Origin: Bradyrhizobium sp. OK095
Lineage (GTDB): Bacteria; Pseudomonadota; Alphaproteobacteria; Rhizobiales; Xanthobacteraceae
Assembly (NCBI RefSeq): GCF_900109945.1
Contig: NZ_FOBX01000010.1
Location: 124,001 to 188,000, forward strand
Length of the DNA stretch: 64,000 bases
Reading direction: 5' to 3'
The notes under the pieces are model-generated. The model was not told where the DNA came from, made no database searches, and saw only the letters and a list, made by a program, of their open reading frames with translations. Position 1 is the first letter of the stretch. Every line of letters begins with the position of its first letter. A program made the position numbers and the translations under genes. Shown here in pieces: positions 33,757 through 42,525 of this stretch.

Positions 33757-34248
33757 CTACTCCGTCTGGAAATCCCCGGCCTGCGGCGCGGCCAGCGGGG
33801 TGAACTCGCAGCGGTCGGGCTTGATGTCGATCAGCGGCGTGTGGTCGATGCAATCGAGACCACGCACGAGGATGGCATTGCCCTCGATGGCAACCAGCTT
33901 CACGATCGAGGTGCCAATCGGGTTCGGCCGCACCGGCGAGCGCAGCGAAAACGTGCCGCGGGTTTTCTCGTTGTTCTTCGGGCTTTGCAGGACGATGTCG
34001 CGGCGCGACTTGTCGAGCCAGTAGAGCACTTCGAGATTGCTGTAGAAATCGACGCCCTTGATCGCCGGCACGAACGGCTCGAAAATCTCGAGGCGGCAGA
34101 TCGGGCCGTCGGCGCGGCCCTGCCGCGGCGTCTCCAGCCGCGAAGTCCAGGGCGTGCGGATGCGGCCGATGAAGACGAGGCCGGCATCCGCCGTCGACGG
34201 CAGCTCGATGGCGACCTCGCCCTCGCGGAGCTCGTTTTCGCGAACCAT
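33757..34248 (-). CDS. trmO: tRNA (adenine(37)-N6)-methyltransferase TrmO-like
   Basis: A 163-residue protein of the TsaA/YaeB beta-barrel family. It has GLVFIGRIRTPW, the SLRSPVRPNPIGTSIVKL motif, and CIDHTPLIDIKPD. TrmO methylates the N6-threonylcarbamoyl group at A37 of some tRNAs using SAM. It is shorter than E. coli YaeB, lacking the C-terminal extension; whether it methylates tRNA or acts on another substrate is not certain. GGAAGTGG lies before the ATG. Confidence 0.85.
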   Translation of the reverse strand: MVRENELREGEVAIELPSTADAGLVFIGRIRTPWTSRLETPRQGRADGPICRLEIFEPFVPAIKGVDFYSNLEVLYWLDKSRRDIVLQSPKNNEKTRGTFSLRSPVRPNPIGTSIVKLVAIEGNAILVRGLDCIDHTPLIDIKPDRCEFTPLAAPQAGDFQTE

Positions 34249-34278
34249 ATTTCCACTTCCTTGCTGTTCGCGACGGTT

Positions 34279-34629
34279 TTAGCCCAACCACCACGTGCCG
34301 GCCAGCATGAAGACTTCGCCCGCGACCACGCCCGCGAAAATCGAGCGGCGGGTCAACAGGAAGACGACCAGGCCGGCGCCGACTGCGCCATAGCGCAGGA
34401 CATCAGGCACGCTTGCCAACGCGCCGGGCGGCTCAACCACGATCTGGGCGATGACGCCCGCCAAGATGGCCGTGGCGACCGCCCTCACCCAGACCAGCAG
34501 CTCCGAACCCTCGTCGATTCCGCCGCCGAACCACAGGCCCAGCATGCGCCAAATCTGGTTGGGAATGACGCCTGCGACGAACAGCACGAACAGCGCGTGC
34601 CAGTCACCGATGAGCTGCGCAAAGCTCAT
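34279..34629 (-). CDS. azlD: AzlD-type branched-chain amino acid exporter small subunit
   Basis: A 116-residue membrane protein with four hydrophobic helices and the AzlD pattern GVIPNQIWRMLGLW...VRAVATAILAGVIAQ. It pairs with AzlC to export branched-chain or related hydrophobic amino acids. Its ATG overlaps the azlC stop (ATGA, 34626-34629), so translation is coupled. Confidence 0.9.
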   Translation of the reverse strand: MSFAQLIGDWHALFVLFVAGVIPNQIWRMLGLWFGGGIDEGSELLVWVRAVATAILAGVIAQIVVEPPGALASVPDVLRYGAVGAGLVVFLLTRRSIFAGVVAGEVFMLAGTWWLG

Positions 34630-35366
34630 GCGCGCACCTCCCGCCACCAATGCACGCCATAGGCAATCGTGCCGGCGACGAGACCGCTGACGAGGATGTC
34701 GAGGCCAGAGTTCATCTTCGCCGCCAGCGGATACAGCAAAACCCCGAGCGCCAGCGCGACGACGTCGGCGGCCTCCCGGCTGTTGCGCGCGGTCGAGAAC
34801 AGGAATGACAGCGGCGTCAGCAGCAGGATCGCGGCGCCCAAGGTCTTTGTGAGATTTGCTGCGAGGAAATAGCCGACCGTGTTGGCGGTGAGGCACACCG
34901 AGACCAGACCGAAGCCAAGTCCGTTGACGAACGCGATCCGCCGCTCGCGCGGCACCTGCGGCAGAAAGCGATGGCACTCGACCCACAGCGTCACGGCGGT
35001 GAGATGCGCCGCGAAGAACAGCTCGCGCCGCTTGGTCGTCGGCGTGCGCATCAGCGGCAGCACCGAGACCACCATCGGGAACAGGCGGATGGCGCTGACC
35101 GTCACCGCGATCGCCGACTGGATGACAGTGGCGCCCGAGCCGAGCGTCGTGATCAGGATGATCTGCGCCGGCCCTGCCCAGACGAACAGCGTCGAGCAGA
35201 GCGCCCAGAGCAGGCTGAAATGCGTGTCATGGGCGAGCGCGCCGATGCCAAGATAGGTCGCAAACAGGACGAGTGTGAGGATCGTCTGCGTGATCGAGCG
35301 CAGCCCCCACGCAAAGGCGCGCCAGGGACTTTGCCATTGAGGGGAATCGAGCGGAGGAAACGCCAC
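34626..35366 (-). CDS. azlC: AzlC-type branched-chain amino acid exporter large subunit
   Basis: A 246-residue protein with about six to seven helices and the AzlC motif FVWAGPAQIILITTLGSGA...RLFPMVVSVLP. It forms the exporter with AzlD. The start is GTG 35366 without a visible ribosome site; shorter forms would cut into the first helix. No Lrp-type regulator is adjacent. Confidence 0.9.
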   Translation of the reverse strand: MAFPPLDSPQWQSPWRAFAWGLRSITQTILTLVLFATYLGIGALAHDTHFSLLWALCSTLFVWAGPAQIILITTLGSGATVIQSAIAVTVSAIRLFPMVVSVLPLMRTPTTKRRELFFAAHLTAVTLWVECHRFLPQVPRERRIAFVNGLGFGLVSVCLTANTVGYFLAANLTKTLGAAILLLTPLSFLFSTARNSREAADVVALALGVLLYPLAAKMNSGLDILVSGLVAGTIAYGVHWWREVRA

Positions 35367-35465
35367 GGGATGGCCGGCTGAGGTTGCAAAATCGGGCCTG
35401 CATAACGGGCAATACCGCGGCTGACGTCAAGAAAGCCCGCGGCGGGGCTGGCATGCGTGCGGTCG

Positions 35466-36503
35466 CTACCCGCTCACGCCCCGGTTCTTCAGTACAAAAC
35501 ACGCCCCGCCAGCTTTCCGGATGCGGTTGCAGAGATCGTCCGCCTCAGGTCGCGTGTCGGCGCCGATGCGTACCTGGTAGAACGCGTGCGAACCGCGGCT
35601 GCGCACCACCGAGCTCAGCAGGCTCGGATCGCGGTCGCCGATCACGGCGCTCAGCCGCGTGACCGCGCGGGAATACATCGCCAGCGCCCTGTTGCGGTCG
35701 AATCCCGCGGCGAGCTGCACGCCCCAGATCTTGGCTGCGGCAAGCTCCACATGCTGCTCGAGCTCGGCGACGAAGGCATTCGGTGCGCGCTTCAACAGCG
35801 CCATCAGATCGCGGCAGCTCGTCGGGGGCCCGCTTGGCGGACCCTTGCCGGTCGCGCCGGCCTTCGCCCACGCATCGACGCTCGTGCCGGTGATGGCGTA
35901 GACGTAGTTGCGCGTCTGCTCCGGCATCGGGCCGGTGCCGGCGAGCCATTCCTGGATGCGACGCGGGCCGGCATTGTAGGCGGCGGCCGCAAGGCCGAGA
36001 TTGCCGAACTGGTTGCGCAGCTCATTCAAAAACTCCGCCGACTTCGGCAGCGCCTGCACCGGATTGAAGGGATTGAGCAACCCGCGCTCGCTCGCGGTGC
36101 CCGGCATGAATTGCGCGATCCCCTGCGCCTGCTCGCCGCTGCGCGTCACCGGGCCCACGGCATCAACCTGGAAGCGACTTTCCTGCCAGATCACGCGGGC
36201 GAAGAACTCCAGCGGCAGATTGGCATCGCGCGCGGCGGCCTCGACGATCAGGCAGATCGATTCCCGCGTGTCGCTCTCGCGCGCATCAGGCTTCGCCGGC
36301 GGCACCGCGAGCTCTTCAACGCTGGGGACGGCGACATTAGTCTTTGCCGGCGAGCTGTCCCACGCCGCGACCTCTGTCGCAGAAGCCAGCAGTGCGGCAA
36401 CGAGGAGTGATGCAATTCGCGCCAACACTGCCCAAGCATCGCTGTGGCGCACGCCGGCGCCGCGTGCAACAAGATGATCTGCCATGTTCCGGCATCGTGC
36501 CAT
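35466..36503 (-). CDS. Periplasmic lytic transglycosylase (SLT domain)
   Basis: About 345 residues. A hydrophobic export segment lies near 27-47. The SLT domain has catalytic Glu108 (WQESRF), QGIAQFMPGTA, and AAYNAGPRRIQEWL. A C-terminal ~45-residue region (YQVRIGADTRPEADDLCNRI...GGACFVLKN) resembles a SPOR peptidoglycan-binding fold. It cleaves peptidoglycan to 1,6-anhydro products. ATG 36503 or 36485 may be the start. It is divergent from the TRAP-type protein with only 45 bp between starts. Confidence 0.87.
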   Translation of the reverse strand: MARCRNMADHLVARGAGVRHSDAWAVLARIASLLVAALLASATEVAAWDSSPAKTNVAVPSVEELAVPPAKPDARESDTRESICLIVEAAARDANLPLEFFARVIWQESRFQVDAVGPVTRSGEQAQGIAQFMPGTASERGLLNPFNPVQALPKSAEFLNELRNQFGNLGLAAAAYNAGPRRIQEWLAGTGPMPEQTRNYVYAITGTSVDAWAKAGATGKGPPSGPPTSCRDLMALLKRAPNAFVAELEQHVELAAAKIWGVQLAAGFDRNRALAMYSRAVTRLSAVIGDRDPSLLSSVVRSRGSHAFYQVRIGADTRPEADDLCNRIRKAGGACFVLKNRGVSG

Positions 36504-36548
36504 GGTTCAACGAGTTGCCAATATATGCTGCCTGACCTGCTTCTCCCA

Positions 36549-37541
36549 ATGCGCATCTCCACCAAAGGGATCCGCGCACTCCTTGTCCTCGCCGCCCTCG
36601 TCCTGTTCACCGTGCCGGCGATGGCGCAAGTCAGCTGGCGGATGACCACGGAATATCCTCAAAACAACATTTCCGGGATCGGCCTCACCACTTTCGCCGA
36701 TCGCGTCGCGGCCCGCACAAACGGTTTCGTGACCCTGGCCAACGCCTTCGACAACGAGCTCAAGATCAACTCGAGCGAGATGCCGGGCGCGGCGCTCGAT
36801 GGCCGGATCGCCGGCGGCGATGCCTTTGCCGGCGCGCTGTCCGGCCTCGACCCGGTGCTCGGTCTTTCCACCCTGCCCTTCCTGGTGCAATCGGTCGACA
36901 TCGCCCGCGCCACCAACGCACGGGCACGCCCGCTCTACGAGAAGGCGTTCGCCGACCGCGGTCTCAAGCTGCTCTATCTGACGATCTGGCCTGCGACCGG
37001 CCTCTGGTCGGATCATGCACTCGCAGGCGCCGACGATTTGCCCAAACTGAATCTGCGGGCCTACGACGCCAATTCCAGCGCGGTGATGCGTGCCGCCGGG
37101 GCCAATGCGCAGTTCCTGCCGATGGACAAGGCGCTGTCCGGCCTGAAGGACCATCAACTGAACGCATTCCTCACCTCCGGCGACGGCGGCGCGGGGCGAA
37201 AACTCTGGGACTTCCTGCCGCATTTCACCGCGATCAATTACGCGATGCCGGTCTCGATCGCCTTCGTCCGCAGCGAGACGTTTGCCGCACTGTCCGAGCC
37301 GATGCAGCGCGAGGTGATGGCGGCCGCAGCCGAAACCGAGCAGAGCCAGTTTGCGCTGCTCGCCCATCGCACGGCCGAGAATTACGCACGCATGCGCGAC
37401 AACGGCGTGAATATCGTCGAGCCCGCGCCGCAATCCCTCGTCGCGGCCCTCCGCAGCGCCGCCACAAGCACGATCGCCGGCTGGGAGGCCAAGGCCGGCA
37501 CCGATGCGGCCGCGATCGTCGCATGGGCCCGGCAGCAATGA
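36549..37541 (+). CDS. TRAP-type (DctP-like) solute-binding protein, orphan
   Basis: A 330-residue exported protein. The signal peptide ends near residue 26 (AMAQ-V). The DctP fold is shown by SGIGLTTFADRVAARTNG, LPFLVQSVD and the DLPKLNLRAYD segment. Such proteins bind organic acids for DctQM permeases. No DctQ or DctM gene is within the window, so it either works with a distant permease or as a sensor ligand-binder. ATG 36549 starts the signal peptide. Confidence 0.85.
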   Translation: MRISTKGIRALLVLAALVLFTVPAMAQVSWRMTTEYPQNNISGIGLTTFADRVAARTNGFVTLANAFDNELKINSSEMPGAALDGRIAGGDAFAGALSGLDPVLGLSTLPFLVQSVDIARATNARARPLYEKAFADRGLKLLYLTIWPATGLWSDHALAGADDLPKLNLRAYDANSSAVMRAAGANAQFLPMDKALSGLKDHQLNAFLTSGDGGAGRKLWDFLPHFTAINYAMPVSIAFVRSETFAALSEPMQREVMAAAAETEQSQFALLAHRTAENYARMRDNGVNIVEPAPQSLVAALRSAATSTIAGWEAKAGTDAAAIVAWARQQ

Positions 37542-37615
37542 TGGAAACGGTAGCGGCATCAGCATGCCACCGCTCACCTGCGACGTAGCCTGCGCCGGTC
37601 TCGTCTTTCGCTGCT

Positions 37616-37816
37616 TCAGTTTTTGACCGGCACCAGGCTTTCGCCTCTGATGGCGCGGTCGAGGGCGTCGATCAGCGCCTGGATCTCCAAGAACTTGTTG
37701 CGCGCACGCTCGGCCGTGTCGCGCACAAAGGGAGCTGCCAGCACTTTGGCATGCGCGTCCCTGTCCTCGATCATGCGATCTCGGGCCTTCTTCAGTGTTT
37801 CAAGTCGCTCGCTCAT
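37616..37816 (-). CDS. Small helical hypothetical protein (66 aa)
   Basis: Entirely charged and helical (MSERLETLKKARDRMIEDRD...RNKFLEIQALIDALDRAI), likely a coiled coil. AGAGGAG lies 5 bp before the ATG, one of the best ribosome sites here. No family was recognised. It is the last of four tiny minus-strand genes. Confidence 0.72.
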   Translation of the reverse strand: MSERLETLKKARDRMIEDRDAHAKVLAAPFVRDTAERARNKFLEIQALIDALDRAIRGESLVPVKN

Positions 37817-37858
37817 CTGTGCTCCTCTGCCAGGGTTTCGCGGACCATGACGGTTCCC

Positions 37859-38107
37859 TCAGCAACCGCGACAGATATTCTTGAGTTTCGCCGCGGTACG
37901 GGCTTCTTCATCAGTGAACGGATCTTTATAGGGAGATCGAGATACGTCACGTTCCGCATCGGCGCGCTTCTTGGCTTGCGGCGGAAACGCAGTGTCGTAA
38001 CAGGCAAGACGTCCGCTCGTGCTTTCGATCGTGCGGCAATCCGGCTCTGTCGCGAGCGCACTTTGCGCGAATGTGCCAAGCGCCAATGCGACAACAAGCG
38101 TTTTCAT
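37859..38107 (-). CDS. Small secreted protein with DCRT...ACYD motif (82 aa)
   Basis: The signal peptide spans about 1-19 (ending ALATE). The mature part begins DCRTIESTSGRLACYDTAFPP, a motif seen in many small exported rhizobial proteins. It contains four Cys in total, two at the very end (CRGC). GAGAGGAAAG precedes ATG 38107. Function unknown. Confidence 0.72.
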   Translation of the reverse strand: MKTLVVALALGTFAQSALATEPDCRTIESTSGRLACYDTAFPPQAKKRADAERDVSRSPYKDPFTDEEARTAAKLKNICRGC

Positions 38108-38166
38108 GTGATTATCTTTCCTCTCGGGAGAATCCGGGCGCGGTCGATCGACGCCGCTCGCGCGCC

Positions 38167-38361
38167 TCATGCCTCGAACTGGTCGAACTCGTCAGACTGC
38201 AGAATCCGGCCCTGCGGCGTGCAAATCCGCGCGTCGATATAGCCTTCCTGCAACAGCTCCCTGGCCTTCTTCAACGCGTCGGCCGTCGTGGTGCGGGCCA
38301 AGCTCACATAGCCGCCAGAATCGCGTCCGCTCACCAGATATTGCAGCGGCGTCCTATCCAT
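38167..38361 (-). CDS. Small conserved hypothetical protein (64 aa)
   Basis: It reads MDRTPLQYLVSGRDSGGYVSLARTTTADALKKARELL, then RICTPQGRILQSDEFDQFEA: a compact alpha/beta fold typical of small rhizobial proteins of unknown function. It has no ribosome site of its own; its ATG overlaps the stop of the microprotein gene upstream by 8 bp, so it is probably translated by coupling. Confidence 0.7.
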   Translation of the reverse strand: MDRTPLQYLVSGRDSGGYVSLARTTTADALKKARELLQEGYIDARICTPQGRILQSDEFDQFEA

Positions 38362-38452
38362 GCAGAACGGCCGTAGCGGCTACCAGGATTAATAGAAACA
38401 CCGGGACCATCACCGGCGGCGCGATCCAGTCGGCCATGCGAAATCGAGGCAT
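38354..38452 (-). CDS. Membrane microprotein (32 aa), coupled to the next gene
   Basis: Thirty-two codons: a basic N-terminus (MPRFRMADW) followed by one hydrophobic helix (about 14-30) ending in HG. A GAGGAGGAG ribosome site sits 5 bp before the ATG. The stop (TAG 38356-38354) overlaps the start of the 64-residue gene. Strong ribosome site plus overlap argue that it is real in spite of its size. Function unknown. Confidence 0.6.
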   Translation of the reverse strand: MPRFRMADWIAPPVMVPVFLLILVAATAVLHG

Positions 38453-38637
38453 GCGCGCTCCTCCTCAATCGGCGGGAGCGCTAGTGACCCTCAGTCACCG
38501 ATGGATGCCATAAGAAGGGCGGTGATTGCGCGACTTTACGCTTGCGCCCCGCGAATAGCGAGCCTTAAAACGGCGCGCGACACCAACGCGGTGGGCTCAC
38601 CGTTGCGCGTTGCCTTGGCCTGCGGCTAGGTCAAGCA

Positions 38638-39309
38638 ATGGACGGCACGATCAACACGGGCACGGCAAGCATGGTGACAATCTATTTCGATCTCGACGGC
38701 ACGCTGACCAATCCAAAACCCGGAATTACCCGCTCGCTCCAGTGCGCGCTGGAGCGGCTGAACATTCCGGTGCCGAGCGAGGACGAGCTGACCTGGTGCA
38801 TCGGACCGCCGCTGCATGCCAGCCTGAAAAAGCTCACGGGAAGCGATGAGCTCGCCGACCGCGCGCTGCTGCTCTACCGCGAGCGATTCAGCGATATCGG
38901 CCTGTTCGAGAACGAGGCCTATGCCGGCATCATCGACACGCTGACGACGATTGCCGCGACCGACCAGCGCATGTTCGTGGCGACCAGCAAGCCCGCCGTC
39001 TACGCCACCCGCATCGTCGAGCATTTCGGCCTGAAGCCGTATTTCGAGCGCGTGTTCGGCTCCGAGCTCGACGGTACCCGCGTCGACAAGCGCGACCTGC
39101 TCCGCTACGCGCTCGACGAGGCCAAGGTCGATCCCGCCACGGCAATCATGATCGGCGACCGCAGTCATGACGTCGTCGGTGCCCGCACCAACGGCATGAC
39201 CGCAATCGGCGTGCTCTATGGCTATGGCAGCGAGGCGGAGCTGAGGGACGCCGGCGCGCACCACATCTGCGCCGCGCATTCGGAGTTGCTCAGCCATTGT
39301 GTGGCCTAG
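38638..39309 (+). CDS. HAD-family hydrolase (phosphoglycolate phosphatase-like)
   Basis: A 223-residue HAD phosphatase. It has nucleophile motif I (FDLDGTLTNPKP), motif II (VATSKP) and motif IV (MIGDRSHDVVGA). The helical cap resembles Gph/PGP-type enzymes acting on small phosphorylated metabolites. ATG 38638 (after AGGTCAAG) is used; ATG 38671 directly before the first strand is an alternative. It overlaps the oxd 3' end by 4 bp, converging. Confidence 0.88.
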   Translation: MDGTINTGTASMVTIYFDLDGTLTNPKPGITRSLQCALERLNIPVPSEDELTWCIGPPLHASLKKLTGSDELADRALLLYRERFSDIGLFENEAYAGIIDTLTTIAATDQRMFVATSKPAVYATRIVEHFGLKPYFERVFGSELDGTRVDKRDLLRYALDEAKVDPATAIMIGDRSHDVVGARTNGMTAIGVLYGYGSEAELRDAGAHHICAAHSELLSHCVA

Positions 39310-40337
39310 GCGCTGACGGTCTCGACCGCCGCCAGCATGCCCGTCTTTGCGTGGCAGTTCAGATATTCGAAGAATTGCTCATCCGCGGCCGCCACCGTGA
39401 CCTCGTGATAGAGCCGCAACTTCGCTGACGGCCCGAGCGTCGAGAGGTACTTCATCGCCGCACCAAAGATCCTGACATGGGTCGGGTGAGACTCCGCCCA
39501 GCGTTCCAGAGCGGCGAGACTTTTCCACCAGCTCTGACCGTAGGACTTTTCGCTCGCGCTGCCGTCGGCCGCGAGCACCTGCATGTAGCGGTTGGCGTAG
39601 CAGCCGATGCCAAGACCATCGTCGCGCAGAAAATCCATGCCCTCGCGCAACACCGGCTCGACGTCGTCGAGATAGAGCTTTCGCTCGGACGACTCGGTGT
39701 CACTCCAGTCCTGCCCAGAGCGGATCAGGCAGAGATTGTCGTGCGCCTTGACGCGCAGCCGCGCGCCGTCGCGGATCAACTCGGGGGTGCCGCCCGGCGA
39801 CATCGGATCGGTCTGCGACAGCGGAATGCGATCGCGCATGCCGCCCCAATAGGCGTGCTCCTGCACCTCGCCGCTCATGCCTTCCGCAATGACGGCGACA
39901 CCCTCGGGCCGGTCGGGCGAGGAGAACAACGTCTCGTGCCGCGCAACGGTGGGACGCAGCACCTCGATGAAGGTGCCGATGCCCTCGCGAGCTCTGCCTG
40001 TCCATGCTTCGCGTGCCGGTGCGAACCAAGCATCGAAACGTGCGACATCGTCCCAATAGGCAACCATGACGATGGTCTCATAACCAGACTGGTCGACATA
40101 GTGCGCGCGGTCCCAATGCGAGGGACCGCCCTCGGCCGCAAACAGCCCTGCAATTTCCTCCAGCGCCGCTGGCAGCGCCTCACCGCGATATTGGAGACCG
40201 AAATAGGCCATCACGACCCGGCTCACGGCGGGCTTGTAGCGCGCCACAACGGACGGATATGGCGGCTGGTAATCATCAGGCACGCGTTTGTGGCGCGTGC
40301 GCGTCGTTTCGAGATGCGCAGGAATTGCGGATTCCAT
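39306..40337 (-). CDS. oxd: Aldoxime dehydratase (heme enzyme)
   Basis: A 343-residue protein of the phenylacetaldoxime dehydratase family. HPTHVRIFG (His284/His287) should hold the proximal heme His, and His311 in LYHEV the distal catalytic His. The family converts aldoximes to nitriles plus water using ferrous heme. ATG 40337 is set by GGGAGGG 7 bp upstream; a longer frame to 40409 would overlap the nitrilase. It lies 28 bp after the nitrilase stop, forming an aldoxime-nitrile-acid operon. Confidence 0.92.
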   Translation of the reverse strand: MESAIPAHLETTRTRHKRVPDDYQPPYPSVVARYKPAVSRVVMAYFGLQYRGEALPAALEEIAGLFAAEGGPSHWDRAHYVDQSGYETIVMVAYWDDVARFDAWFAPAREAWTGRAREGIGTFIEVLRPTVARHETLFSSPDRPEGVAVIAEGMSGEVQEHAYWGGMRDRIPLSQTDPMSPGGTPELIRDGARLRVKAHDNLCLIRSGQDWSDTESSERKLYLDDVEPVLREGMDFLRDDGLGIGCYANRYMQVLAADGSASEKSYGQSWWKSLAALERWAESHPTHVRIFGAAMKYLSTLGPSAKLRLYHEVTVAAADEQFFEYLNCHAKTGMLAAVETVSA

Positions 40338-40365
40338 GATCATGCCCTCCCAGTGCTCTCGGTGG

Positions 40366-41382
40366 TCAGCTCGCCGCCGCCGCAATGTCCGTGGGCTCGA
40401 TGCTGTCAACCGGCAGCGAAAACTGCTCGACGCGCTGGTATCGCTTCTTGTTGAGCAGCAGCCGCGTCACGTCAGGGCGCGAATAGTGCCCGGCGGGATC
40501 GGCGGCGTTCTTGGCGACGCCGATGGCGCCGAGATCGATCTCGGCGATCAGCAATCCCTCCTGATCCGGCGCGAGCTTGTCGCCGATCTGGCTACCGTCG
40601 GGTCCGTAGATCGCAGCAAAACCGCCGCCGACATGCAGCAGCGCGTTCTTGTCCGGCCGGTCGCAGAGCTCGTCGATCATCGCCTGCGAGACTGTCGCGC
40701 ACGGCGCCAGCACGAAGCAGGAGCCTTCCACGGCATAGACGCGCGAGGCGGCATTGTTGACCTCGGCGCCGAGAGCCGGCGCAAAGGGATCGTACAGCGA
40801 AAAGCTCGGCCAGGCCGCGACATGGACCTGTTCGTTCTGCGCATACATCGCGTATTTCGACAGCGGTTGCAGATGCTCCCAACAACACAGCGCGCCGATA
40901 CGGCCGATGTCCGCCCTCGCATGCACGGCGAGATCGCTGCCGTCGCCTTCGCCATAGACGGTGCGCTCGGCGTGGGTCGGCCGCAGCTTGCGGCGCTTTG
41001 CGATGGTCCCACCGTCGGGGCCGATCAACCATTGCGCTAGATAGAGGCTGCCGCCATCGCGTTCGGAGAGGCCGATCACGGCCGTCAGCTTTGCCCTCCG
41101 CACCGCATCGCGCAACTTCTCGGCCTGCGGGCTGTCATAGGACAGCGAATTGTCGAAATAGCGCTGCACAAAGCCGCGGCCGATCGCCCAGGCCGGCGAG
41201 TCCATCCAGATGTGCCAGGGATAACCGGGGATGAAGGCCTCAGGGAACGCGACCAGCTTGGCGCCCTTTTCCGCCGCCTCCTTGATCAGCGCAATCGACT
41301 TGTCGATCGAGGCATCGAGATCGAGCCAGGCGGGCGCCGCCTGCACCACAGCCACTTTGTATTTGGGATGTTCGATGCCCAT
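40366..41382 (-). CDS. Nitrilase
   Basis: A 338-residue nitrilase superfamily branch 1 enzyme with catalytic Glu48 (FPEAFIPGYP), Lys132 (KRRKLRPTHAER) and Cys167 (CCWEHLQP). It hydrolyses nitriles directly to carboxylic acid and ammonia, so it would process the product of the neighbouring aldoxime dehydratase. GGAGG lies 5 bp before ATG 41382. From memory, a nitrilase from B. japonicum USDA110 acts on mandelonitrile-type arylacetonitriles; identity with this gene is not verified. Confidence 0.94.
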   Translation of the reverse strand: MGIEHPKYKVAVVQAAPAWLDLDASIDKSIALIKEAAEKGAKLVAFPEAFIPGYPWHIWMDSPAWAIGRGFVQRYFDNSLSYDSPQAEKLRDAVRRAKLTAVIGLSERDGGSLYLAQWLIGPDGGTIAKRRKLRPTHAERTVYGEGDGSDLAVHARADIGRIGALCCWEHLQPLSKYAMYAQNEQVHVAAWPSFSLYDPFAPALGAEVNNAASRVYAVEGSCFVLAPCATVSQAMIDELCDRPDKNALLHVGGGFAAIYGPDGSQIGDKLAPDQEGLLIAEIDLGAIGVAKNAADPAGHYSRPDVTRLLLNKKRYQRVEQFSLPVDSIEPTDIAAAAS

Positions 41383-41568
41383 TGCCGCCTCCATTGCCGG
41401 TTGATCGGAAGCCACGTCCGATGCAGTCTATTTGGCCAAACCGGGCGGCTGGCCGCTCGACCGCGGCGGAACAAAAACTCGACCGGAGGGGTCGGCGAAC
41501 GGGTACGGAACTTGCCTGCGGTCAGGTTGGATCTGCGATTTTGCGGGATGTGACAGGGAGGCTTGCCG

Positions 41569-42525
41569 ATGCCAATCCAGTTCACGACGGACGGCAGCCC
41601 CGGCTATCGCCGGCTGGCGCTCTGGCAGGACATCGTCTGCGACGTCTTCGTCGGGCTCGATTGCAAGTCCGACCTCGGCAGCGCCTTTCGCGGCTCGGTC
41701 ACGCAAGTCCCGCTCGGCAGAGCGGTGTGCTCCGAGGTCTGCTCCGACCGCCAGCACGTGTTCCGCACGCCCTCGCGCATCGCACGCTCGGACCAGGATT
41801 ATGTTCTGGTCGCCCTTGGCAATCGCGGCGACGGCGGCGTGGCGCAGGACGGCCGCGAGACCGTGATCCATCCCGGCGAGTTCGCGCTCTACGACACCAC
41901 GCGCCCCTATGAACTGAAGTTCAACGACACCTTCACCCAGACGATTTTCAAGGTGCCCCGCGAGATGTTGCAGCGGCGACTCGGCGGCGCCGAGACGCTG
42001 ACAGCGATGTCGTTCGGCGCCGATATGCCGCTCGAACGGCTCGCTTACGATTTCATCTTCAGGCTTTGCCAGAGCGCGGACCGGCTCACGACGGGCAACG
42101 CCGCAGCGTTGTCGGAGCAGGCCGTCGATCTGCTGGCGATGGCCCTGAGCGAGCGGCTCGGCAAAACGTCGCTGCCGTCCTCGACCCATCGCTCCGCCCT
42201 GCTCTACCGGCTGAAGGCGCACATCCGGACGCACCTCGCCGATCCCGATCTGTCGCTGACGGACAGCGCAGCCGCGCTCGGCATCTCGCCGCGCTACGTC
42301 AACGATCTCCTCGCCGACGAGAACATTTCGTTCCAGCGCTATGTTCTGGCCGAGCGCCTCGCCCAGTGCCGGCGCGACCTCGCCTCGCCAATGCTCACCC
42401 ACCGCCACATCAGCGAGATCGCATTCGCCTGGGGTTTTAACGACCTCTCGCATTTCGGCCGGGTCTTCCGCGAGCACTTTGGGATGTCGCCGCGCGACTT
42501 CAAGCAGAGCCAGTTGCGTCACTAG
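41569..42525 (+). CDS. AraC-family regulator, probably of the oxd-nitrilase operon
   Basis: A 318-residue protein. The N-terminal cupin-like sensing domain is of the AraC_binding_2 type (HPGEFALYDTTRPYELKF). The C-terminal double helix-turn-helix is about 210-318 (LSLTDSAAALGISPRYVNDLL and FAWGFNDLSHFGRVFREHFG). ATG 41569 has AGGGAGGC 6 bp upstream. It is divergent from the nitrilase gene across 186 bp and likely activates it in response to an aldoxime or nitrile; this is inferred from location. Confidence 0.92.
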   Translation: MPIQFTTDGSPGYRRLALWQDIVCDVFVGLDCKSDLGSAFRGSVTQVPLGRAVCSEVCSDRQHVFRTPSRIARSDQDYVLVALGNRGDGGVAQDGRETVIHPGEFALYDTTRPYELKFNDTFTQTIFKVPREMLQRRLGGAETLTAMSFGADMPLERLAYDFIFRLCQSADRLTTGNAAALSEQAVDLLAMALSERLGKTSLPSSTHRSALLYRLKAHIRTHLADPDLSLTDSAAALGISPRYVNDLLADENISFQRYVLAERLAQCRRDLASPMLTHRHISEIAFAWGFNDLSHFGRVFREHFGMSPRDFKQSQLRH

